This document shows positions 1 through 6,534 of a stretch of DNA of 64,000 nt, piece by piece. Position numbers and translations under genes: made by a program. Source of the stretch: Paenibacillus massiliensis subsp. panacisoli DSM 21345 (lineage in GTDB: Bacteria; Bacillota; Bacilli; Paenibacillales; Paenibacillaceae); the NCBI RefSeq assembly GCF_000426545.1, contig NZ_AUFO01000010.1:186001-250000 (forward strand), in the 5' to 3' direction. Under the pieces are notes generated by a model that worked only from the letters and a program-made list of their open reading frames with translations, was not told where the DNA came from and searched no databases. Position 1 is the first letter of the stretch, and each line of letters starts with the position of its first letter.

Positions 1-381
1 GCCGAGGCGGCTCCGAAAGGAACTGCTCAACCTGAGAAGGGCGGAATGGCATCTGCCCGCATGAATCTGTGGAAGAATGAGAACATCATTGTGACGGACA
101 TTGATGATATCTATTATGCAGTCGCTAGCGAGAAGGTCACACTGGTCTACACCCGGAACGAGGAATTTACGATGCCGATGAGCATTTCCGAGTTTCATGG
201 ACGATTGTCACAGGGAGTCTTTTTTCGCTGCCATCGCTCCTATTCCGTGAATCTGTCCAAAATCCACGAGATCGTACCCTGGTTCAATCATACCTATCTG
301 CTACGACTGACAGATCTGAAGGCAGAAATTCCGGTGAGTCGTAGCAAGGCGAAGGAGTTCCGGCAGTTGATGCAGCTCTGA
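1..381 (+). CDS. LytTR-family response regulator, C-terminal part (5' end outside window)
   Basis: The frame is open from the first base, so this is the 3' part of a longer gene; the ATG at 46 is unlikely to be the true start. The visible protein is a LytTR DNA-binding domain. It has the typical core around residues HRSYSVNLSKI, followed by beta strands and a conserved SRSKAKEF end. LytTR domains normally follow a CheY-like receiver, which would lie to the left of the window, probably with a LytS-type sensor. The gene ends just before a direct-repeat operator and an OFA-type transporter. This matches the E. coli YpdB-yhjX arrangement, in which the regulator activates a pyruvate-responsive transporter. 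The family is clear; the YpdB-like role is inference from operator and neighbour. Confidence 0.85.
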   Translation, partial: AEAAPKGTAQPEKGGMASARMNLWKNENIIVTDIDDIYYAVASEKVTLVYTRNEEFTMPMSISEFHGRLSQGVFFRCHRSYSVNLSKIHEIVPWFNHTYLLRLTDLKAEIPVSRSKAKEFRQLMQL

Positions 382-382
382 G

Positions 383-413
383 TGCATTTCATTCCTGATT
401 TGTGGCATTTCAT
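383..413 (+). promoter_or_regulatory. LytTR (YpdB-type) direct-repeat operator
   Basis: Two 10-bp direct repeats, TGCATTTCAT (383-392) and GGCATTTCAT (404-413), are separated by exactly 11 bases, a 21-bp period of two helical turns. From memory, the E. coli YpdB site upstream of yhjX is GGCATTTCAT-N11-GGCATTTCAT, so nine of ten bases in the first repeat and all of the second agree. A possible -10 box TATACT lies at 446-451 without a good -35 at the expected place (about 423-428). That fits a promoter needing an activator bound just upstream. The preceding gene is a LytTR regulator and the following one a YhjX-like transporter. Confidence 0.75.
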
Positions 414-611
414 GCATCAGACAGTCGTAACTCTTGCTTCAGCGTTATACTGCGGAGGTAAGAGGAATTCGGATACGTGATGATGCATCATCAGGATAAG
501 CGATGATTGACGAGATTTTCACGGGAAATGATACCGCATTCAGCAGTCATGCAATCAGGGATGGAAGCATTCCTCTTACGAACCGAATTTTGTCGGAAAG
601 AGGAGATGGCT

Positions 612-1859
612 ATGACATCCAAGCAAGACAAACGCTGGTTGATAATACTAGGGACGATTATTGTGCAGATGGGTCTGGGCACTATTTATACGTGGAGCCT
701 GTTCAATCAACCGCTCGCTGACCAATTCGGCTGGGAGCTTAGCTCTGTGGCCATTACATTTTCCATTACGAGCTTTGCCCTGGCGTTCGCAACGCTGTTC
801 GCTGGCAAGCTTCAGGAGCGTTGGGGACTGTCACGTCTGATTCTCACGGCAGGACTGGTGCTTGGTGCTGGACTTATGCTTAGCTCGCAGGTGTCCTCAC
901 TGATCGGCTTGTACCTGCTGGCAGGAGTAGTCGTAGGCTATGCCGATGGAACCGCGTATATCACGATCTTATCGAATCTCATCAAATGGTTCCCGGATCG
1001 CAAGGGACTCATCTCAGGAGTATCGGTGGGGGCCTATGGTACAGGAAGTCTGTTATTCAAATATATTAACGGAGCCCTGCTACAGCAGGTGGGACCTTCG
1101 CAGGCCTTCTTGTTCTGGGGGCTGATCGTGACGGTGATGATTGCAGGCGGTTCATTCCTTATTCGCGAAGCTGCTGTGGCTCCTGCAGCTGCTCCGGGTC
1201 AAGCCGCGGTGGGGCGGAATTATACGGTTAAGGAAATGCTGCAGACGAAGCAGGCTTATCTACTGTTCATCATCTTCTTCACAGCCTGCATGAGCGGCCT
1301 GTATCTCATTGGTGTCGTGAAGGACATTGGGGTCAGTCTGGCGGGTCTGGATGTGGCGACAGCTGCAAATGCTGTAGCTATGGTAGCTATTTTCAATACC
1401 TCAGGTCGCATCATTCTGGGTGCATTATCTGATAAGGTTGGTCGTATGAAGGTAATCGCAGGTACGTTACTCGTTACCGCCATTAGTGTAGGGATTCTGA
1501 GTACCGTACAACTGAATTTCGGACTGTTCTTCGGCTGCGTGGCGGCTATCGCCTTCTGCTTTGGTGGTAATATTACCGTCTTTCCAGCTATCGTGGCAGA
1601 TTTCTTCGGTCTGAAGCACCAGAGCAAGAATTATGGCATCGTGTATCAGGGCTTCGGACTTGGCGCACTAACGGGATCTTTTCTGGCAGCCTGGCTGGGT
1701 GGCTTCGTGCCTACCTTCACAGTAATTGCAGTACTATGCGTGATATCCTTCGTCATTTCCCTATTTTTACATCCCCCAGGTCAGCGAATACAGCCTAAGG
1801 AGAGCCGGGGAAAATCTGGAGCCCTGCGCCGGATGAGACCCGATACGAAGCTGGGATAA
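612..1859 (+). CDS. OFA-family major facilitator transporter (YhjX-like)
   Basis: A 415-residue protein with about twelve hydrophobic segments, of the oxalate/formate antiporter (OFA) branch of the MFS. The N-terminus (QMGLGTIYTWSLFNQPL) and the loop with a GRILLGALSDKVGR-like motif are characteristic. I start it at ATG 612 because AGGAG at 601-605 is correctly spaced for it; the ATG at 606 directly abuts the Shine-Dalgarno. The substrate cannot be read from sequence. The LytTR operator upstream suggests a pyruvate-linked role as for E. coli YhjX, but oxalate/formate-type monocarboxylate exchange is equally possible from the family. A terminator follows at 1960-2001, so it is probably monocistronic. 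Confidence 0.85.
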   Translation: MTSKQDKRWLIILGTIIVQMGLGTIYTWSLFNQPLADQFGWELSSVAITFSITSFALAFATLFAGKLQERWGLSRLILTAGLVLGAGLMLSSQVSSLIGLYLLAGVVVGYADGTAYITILSNLIKWFPDRKGLISGVSVGAYGTGSLLFKYINGALLQQVGPSQAFLFWGLIVTVMIAGGSFLIREAAVAPAAAPGQAAVGRNYTVKEMLQTKQAYLLFIIFFTACMSGLYLIGVVKDIGVSLAGLDVATAANAVAMVAIFNTSGRIILGALSDKVGRMKVIAGTLLVTAISVGILSTVQLNFGLFFGCVAAIAFCFGGNITVFPAIVADFFGLKHQSKNYGIVYQGFGLGALTGSFLAAWLGGFVPTFTVIAVLCVISFVISLFLHPPGQRIQPKESRGKSGALRRMRPDTKLG

Positions 1860-1959
1860 GACAACTAGAGAGAGAGAATAAGCGACAAGAGTGATATGTA
1901 GATATATAGATAGAGAGCATAGCAAGTATGTCGAATGAGCGGAAGAGTGGAAAATCAGA

Positions 1960-2001
1960 AGCTGCTCCCGGAGGCTTTAAGCCCGAGGGTGTAGCTTTTT
2001 T
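1960..2001 (+). terminator. Rho-independent terminator after OFA transporter
   Basis: An imperfect hairpin pairs AAGCTGCTCCCGGAGGC with GCCCGAGGGTGTAGCTT around a TTTAA loop and runs into a T-tract at 1995-2001. It lies about 100 bases after the transporter stop. Confidence 0.8.
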
Positions 2002-2369
2002 GTATACTAGTGGAGGTTGAGGTACAAGTTGTCATCATGCTACACACTTCACCCCACTAAAAAATTTAGCTTAAACTGCCGAAAAAGAATAAGGATACAG
2101 GTTCCATTTTGCACCCAATTGTACCAACTGTAAATTATTGATATGGCATTGCGTTTATTTATGAAGCGGAGTTATCTGTACGGCTCGGGTTGTAGACCGT
2201 TTACAACATCTTGCAGTTGATGTAGCTCTGATCATGGATAGCTGCGCGATTGTCAGATAATATTGCTAGCGCTGTTATTTTTCCTCTTGACTTCCCGGAA
2301 GCTGGATGAAAGAATTTGAGATAACATCAACGGAGGTCAACATCAAATCGCCAAGCGGGAGGACGTGGA
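2002..2369. other. Non-coding region upstream of kinase gene; operator-like palindrome
   Basis: No supportable gene is present. A near-palindrome TTGTAGAC-C-GTTTACAA at 2190-2206 resembles a dimeric repressor site. A weak -10-like GATAAT lies at 2256-2261 but no convincing -35 was seen. The region presumably holds the promoter of the kinase gene; which regulator binds the palindrome is unknown. Confidence 0.4.
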
Positions 2370-3275
2370 ATGAATCTGGAGTTGGAAGGGAATGCACTTC
2401 CCCGAAATACAAAGCTTCGTCATACATATCAAATTCGCTCGGTGCTGTCAGTCAGTGAATTGTCGATTATTTATACAGCTAGAAGGCTGAAGGATCGGGA
2501 GAAGGTCATTGTCAAAGAATTCTATCCGAACGCTCTGGCTGTTCGAAGTCAGGACAAGCGTACGGTCAGCTGTCCCTCACTGCTGCTGAAACCGAAATAT
2601 GCTGAGTTTCTGCAGCACTTCCTGCAGGAGCCTGAAATTCTGCATAGCCTGGAGCATCCGGGAGTTGTCCAATACATCGACCATTTTGAGGAGAACGGTA
2701 CGGCCTATTGTGTCATGGAATACTGCCCGGGTCATACACTGGATGAATTGATTCGTCTGCAAGGCAAGCAAGCTGATGGAGCCTTCCTATACAACACCTT
2801 GCTGCCGTTAATTGATGCGTTGGACTACGTTCACTCCCAAGGCATCATTCACCGTGATATCAAGCCAGGGAATATTATGGTTCGTGAAGATGGTCAGGTG
2901 AAGCTACTGGACTTCGGCTCGGCTGCTCGCTATGAGCGCAAGGAGCATCCGATCTTCACCTCAGCAGGCTTCTCGCCATTGGAGTTCTATTCGAATCGTT
3001 CCCGTCAAGGGCCAGTATCGGACATATACAGTCTGGCTGCCACGATGTATTACTGCTGCAATGGCTCGCCGCCGCCAGATGTCCCTGGTCGGCTGTTCAA
3101 GGACAAGCTGGAGCCTATGCGAATGGGCGTGTCCCCACTGCCCTTCGTCATCCGGCGTGGCCTACGTCTGCAAGCAGATAAGCGCTTTCGTTCCCTTCGA
3201 TGGTTCAAGGCGGCGCTGCGTGCTGAATATCTGCTGCATAGAGGTAGTCCGCGACGCCTGATTCACCGAACCTGA
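2370..3275 (+). CDS. Soluble Ser/Thr protein kinase of the injection-system locus
   Basis: A 301-residue Hanks-type kinase. The VAIK-type lysine is K49 (VIVKEF), the catalytic loop is IIHRDIKPGNIM near residue 160, and DFG lies near residue 181 followed by a GFSPLEFY activation/P+1 segment. No membrane segment or extracellular sensor is visible, unlike PrkC. Oddly, the glycine-rich loop (LSVSELSIIY) has no glycines, so nucleotide binding may be unusual. GGGAGGA at 2357-2363 supports ATG 2370. Together with the PP2C and FHA genes downstream it parallels the PpkA/PppA/Fha threonine-phosphorylation control of type VI secretion. That role is inference. Confidence 0.85.
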   Translation: MNLELEGNALPRNTKLRHTYQIRSVLSVSELSIIYTARRLKDREKVIVKEFYPNALAVRSQDKRTVSCPSLLLKPKYAEFLQHFLQEPEILHSLEHPGVVQYIDHFEENGTAYCVMEYCPGHTLDELIRLQGKQADGAFLYNTLLPLIDALDYVHSQGIIHRDIKPGNIMVREDGQVKLLDFGSAARYERKEHPIFTSAGFSPLEFYSNRSRQGPVSDIYSLAATMYYCCNGSPPPDVPGRLFKDKLEPMRMGVSPLPFVIRRGLRLQADKRFRSLRWFKAALRAEYLLHRGSPRRLIHRT

Positions 3276-3306
3276 TCATGGCTTGGATTGCCAAAAGCTA
3301 TGAAAT

Positions 3307-3331
3307 GGCTGCTTGGGTCAGCCTTGTTTTT
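3307..3331 (+). terminator. Rho-independent terminator after kinase
   Basis: Hairpin GGCTG / CAGCC (3307-3311 and 3319-3323) with a T-rich tract at 3324-3331, 31 bases after the kinase stop. Confidence 0.7.
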
Positions 3332-3669
3332 ACGTAGGATATACGTAGGCTTTCTGGGTGACGCTCCGTGAACGGACCGTTGTTACAATCGCTGTTGTCC
3401 CCAGATTTTATTTATTCTCCCAAGCGGTGAAAATCCGGGGACAAAGGCAACCGCTGCCGCTTTACCACAATCAGTCCGTCCTCTCCACTGTTTAAGCTGG
3501 GGACCCATCCTCCATCTTTTAAAAACACAAAAAAAGAAACATCTCTTGGACAACTGATGAGCAACCGGGGCTTCCGGCGATTTCTGCTTCGCGGCATCGA
3601 AAAAGTGACGCTGGAGGTCGGTTGGCTTTCGCTCGCCCATAATCTATTGAAGCAAGCTGCAAATGACTA
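3332..3669. other. Non-coding region with a long hairpin
   Basis: No gene is supported; small open frames here lack Shine-Dalgarno sites and family features. A hairpin with 15-base arms (TTGTCCCCAGATTTT at 3395-3409, AAAATCCGGGGACAA at 3430-3444, one mismatch) is the main structure. It has no T-tract, so it could be a small RNA element or repeat rather than a terminator. Confidence 0.45.
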
Positions 3670-3725
3670 AAAACGCAGAGCAGCGATTCTCCAATAACGG
3701 GGAATCGCTGCTCTGTTGGCGTTTT
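3670..3725 (-). terminator. Strong terminator of VWA gene (bidirectional shape)
   Basis: A perfect 14-bp stem, CAGAGCAGCGATTC (3676-3689) with its complement at 3702-3715, is flanked by AAAACGC and GCGTTTT. Read on the minus strand it ends in a T-run, so it would stop transcription leaving the VWA gene. The plus-strand side also ends in TTTT. Confidence 0.8.
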
Positions 3726-3881
3726 ACGCTTTGGAGAAGAGAAAGAACCTGTCTCCGCCAGCATGATATTTACTTAAGGGACAGCTCTATTACGTGTGTG
3801 TCAATCAATAGAGCTGCATCATGATACGCAGTCCTCCCGCTACATCATTTGGCCCCTTGCAATTCGCCCTGCTAGAGCGGG

Positions 3882-5960
3882 TTATCCTGTCTGAATCAGG
3901 ATTCCATCAGTATACACATTGGTATTGGGCTTGATAGCCTTATAACGCAGCTCAATCTCAGTGGCGCCATCCTCGAAGGTAATATAAAGCTTGTCATTGT
4001 ATAGCAGGACGAGCTTCTTGTTGCGCGCGATTAAGGCCTTGCCATGCTGGACAGCACAGCGAGTATCGTGCTTAAAGATCAGCGAGCCGTCCTTACCTGC
4101 TGTAAAGGTAATACGGGCCGCTTCAGGCAGCGGCTCATGTACATCCAGCAATCGGAACAGCTCCTGCAGCGTCACGGTACGTCCAGGGAAGGAGGTAAGC
4201 GGCCAAGATTTGACCGGAATTTCAATGCCACTGGCCGTTGTCAAAAAGTAACCTTCGAGCCTACCGGCAAACTGCGGCTTGGGCCGCAAAAATATATACA
4301 GAGCTACAGCAGCAGCTGCTGCAAGGGCTGCAATGATGCTAATCAGCTGTATCGTTGCATACTCGGACTTAACGTGCAATTGAAGAACCGCTGTCGTAGC
4401 AGCTCCCTCAGTGTCTGTTGCCGTAATCTCAATGCGGTCCCGACCCGTAGCTGCGAGCAGCAGTGCTGTGCCCGAGATAGACGGCTTTAGCGACGAGCTC
4501 TCGCCGGAAGCTGCCAGCGTATACGTTAAGCTATCCTGATTCGCATCCTGAAAATACTCCGATAGCTCAACACGCGCCAAGCCGTCCTGCGTCGTCACAG
4601 AAGCATTCAGTTGATCTGCCGCGACTGGAGCTGTATTAACGGCAGTGACTTGATGAATCGTGCTATGTCTGTACAATTGCGGGCTATCCAGTTGAATCTG
4701 CCACGTATATTCGCCTGAACGAGGAAATGTATAATCCACTGAGAAGCCCTCGTTCGTAAGTGTCATAGGAATTCGCTCGCTTGTTGGGGCAGCATCCGAT
4801 GCAGTCGTATTTGTAATGATTAACTCTGCTTGGGCTGCTTTGTAGAGCGCTTCATCCTCCAGCCTTTGCCCCTCCTGATTCAATATATCCAGAGAAAAGG
4901 TCGTGGGAGCTCCTTTCAACAGCTCCTTATCGCTATTGCCGCTAGTCCCAGTAACATTAGTGCCCGTACTCTTCACATAGGCATTGGCCTCGAGGAGATA
5001 GTTCCCCAGCAGGTTGATCTTGATCAGATCACCACGCTGACCGCGAACCTTGAGGCTGAGCTGGCCTGGCTTGGGTCGTTCAATCTTCAGGATCGTATAA
5101 CGGTCAGACAAGTAACGCCGGATGTTATCAGAACTTGCATACAGCTGGGCCTCCCCCACCGGATGCTCAGAGAGCAGAATGAGATTAGCCTCCTCCATGC
5201 TGGAATCCGGGATATTGACCGTAATTTCCTGCAAAGCTCCTGTTGCTGTAATCCCGGCTATAGGAACAAGCTTGGAGCGAATTTGGTCGGCGAAGATGTG
5301 ATTAAATATCTCAGGCAGATCATCCGCGCTGCTTGTAATAAATGACTTGCCGCCTGTCTCAGTAGCGATGCGTTCCAACTCCTCACGGTTAACGGTTCCC
5401 GTATGGTTAAGTCCAATCGTGTAGATGGGATATTGGTTACGCTGCGCTGAATCAATAACGGAGCTGACATCCTTGGCCGAGGCCGCCTTGGTTCGTGGTC
5501 CTGAGCTCGGCCCGAAGTCTGTCTCTCCGTCAGAGAGGAGAATCAGAAACGGCTGTCGTCCGTTTTGCGTGCCAGACACAAGTAGCTCGGCCCCCTTTTT
5601 CAAGCCAAGTCCAATATCGGTGTAACCTGAGCGATTGAGAGTTGCGATCTCCTGCTGCAATTGATTTTTACGTGAGGTCACGGCAATGGAGGTAAGGGGT
5701 CTAGAAGCTACAATCCGGTGATTGTAGGCAACAAAGCCCACTCGGGTGCGATCCGCATCACTCATGTCCATGAACATATTGATCACCTCAGAGGCGATCT
5801 CGTCATGATCCGTTTCACGCATGGAATAGCTGGTATCCAGTACGAATACAGCATCATAACCGGAGGAGACAGTATCTGCGTGAGTCTCTTGTGGCCATAA
5901 AATCATGCTGCCTGAGAAAAAATAAAAAAACAGTAAAATAGTCACAAACCTCTTTTTCAT
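3882..5960 (-). CDS. Secreted, membrane-anchored von Willebrand factor A protein
   Basis: A 692-residue protein. It has a signal peptide (about 1-28, ending THA), then a VWA domain with an intact MIDAS start D42-x-S44-x-S46 and a later LLSDGETD segment. A long beta-rich extracellular part follows (cadherin/Ig-like feel, with VNTAPVAADQLNASV and TDTEGAATTAV). One transmembrane helix lies near 535-557 and a cytoplasmic tail of about 130 residues has no recognised domain. It is divergent from the sheath gene and shares the 5961-6464 intergenic region with it. VWA domains bind protein ligands through a metal ion. A part in anchoring or triggering the injection machine at the membrane is possible but unproven. 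AAGGAGAG precedes the ATG. Confidence 0.75.
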   Translation of the reverse strand: MKKRFVTILLFFYFFSGSMILWPQETHADTVSSGYDAVFVLDTSYSMRETDHDEIASEVINMFMDMSDADRTRVGFVAYNHRIVASRPLTSIAVTSRKNQLQQEIATLNRSGYTDIGLGLKKGAELLVSGTQNGRQPFLILLSDGETDFGPSSGPRTKAASAKDVSSVIDSAQRNQYPIYTIGLNHTGTVNREELERIATETGGKSFITSSADDLPEIFNHIFADQIRSKLVPIAGITATGALQEITVNIPDSSMEEANLILLSEHPVGEAQLYASSDNIRRYLSDRYTILKIERPKPGQLSLKVRGQRGDLIKINLLGNYLLEANAYVKSTGTNVTGTSGNSDKELLKGAPTTFSLDILNQEGQRLEDEALYKAAQAELIITNTTASDAAPTSERIPMTLTNEGFSVDYTFPRSGEYTWQIQLDSPQLYRHSTIHQVTAVNTAPVAADQLNASVTTQDGLARVELSEYFQDANQDSLTYTLAASGESSSLKPSISGTALLLAATGRDRIEITATDTEGAATTAVLQLHVKSEYATIQLISIIAALAAAAAVALYIFLRPKPQFAGRLEGYFLTTASGIEIPVKSWPLTSFPGRTVTLQELFRLLDVHEPLPEAARITFTAGKDGSLIFKHDTRCAVQHGKALIARNKKLVLLYNDKLYITFEDGATEIELRYKAIKPNTNVYTDGILIQTG

Positions 5961-6245
5961 ATTTGTAAACTCTCCTTCCTGTAGAATAAAACCCCATGTA
6001 CTCCTAAATTACTCAAAAACCCTTATGGACAAAGGAATCTAAAAATAGTAAGTAATTAATTGCTGTGAGAATTACTATATTCTATTCCAAAATAATCCTT
6101 TAGTAAGAACAATAGATAACTATCGGCAAATTGTTCCATAAAATGTAGGTGCATCAATAGATTCAGTTCTAATTAACTAGTGGATGTTCGTAATTAGGTA
6201 GTGAAATGAGTATTTCTACCCTGTTTCAAGAAGAAAACGCTGAAA

Positions 6246-6275
6246 TTGACAAAAAAATAGGTCTTCCGTTATATT
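6246..6275 (+). promoter_or_regulatory. Sigma-A type promoter for the sheath operon
   Basis: TTGACA at 6246-6251 and TATATT at 6270-6275 are separated by 18 bases, close to the housekeeping consensus. It implies a 5' untranslated leader of about 180 bases before the sheath ATG. The rest of 5961-6464 is AT-rich and shows no gene apart from the leader frame described next. Confidence 0.7.
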
Positions 6276-6384
6276 ACATTTCACACGAGGAAGAAACTGG
6301 AATAGAAGGAATAGTAGGTTTTACTTACTAGTTTTAAGGACCTTCGGCCAGCTTTTCTATGAAATCACAGAGAGGGGAGGAGGC

Positions 6385-6534
6385 ATGAAGGCGCAAGACA
6401 GGCCGCAAGTCAGGTCCTGCCTATTAGGACCTGTGGGTAGGTCCAGCCAGATTGCCGACTGCTTATGGAGATTATCTATCAAACGAACCGAACGATGCTA
6501 TTCGAGGAGATTAATCCAGAGAAGCTGGATTTGA
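6385..6534 (+). CDS. Possible 49-codon leader peptide overlapping the sheath start
   Basis: An ATG at 6385 follows a very strong Shine-Dalgarno (GAGGGGAGGAGG) and opens a 49-codon frame that ends inside the sheath gene in a different frame. The sheath ATG at 6465 has no visible Shine-Dalgarno. This frame may be a translated leader that couples or regulates sheath synthesis. Alternatively, a sequence error or programmed shift may join it to the sheath protein. The peptide itself resembles nothing I know. Confidence 0.3.
   Translation: MKAQDRPQVRSCLLGPVGRSSQIADCLWRLSIKRTERCYSRRLIQRSWI
6411..6433 (+). promoter_or_regulatory. Hairpin in the sheath leader
   Basis: A perfect 8-bp stem, CAGGTCCT (6411-6418) with AGGACCTG (6426-6433), and a 7-base loop. 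It lies between the strong Shine-Dalgarno/ATG at 6385 and the sheath ATG at 6465. There is no T-tract, so it is more likely a translation or mRNA-stability element than a terminator. Confidence 0.45.

Noticed and set aside
46..381. Stand-alone 111-residue LytTR protein starting at ATG 46
   Set aside because: The frame is open to base 1 with no Shine-Dalgarno before 46, so the gene is cut by the window edge.
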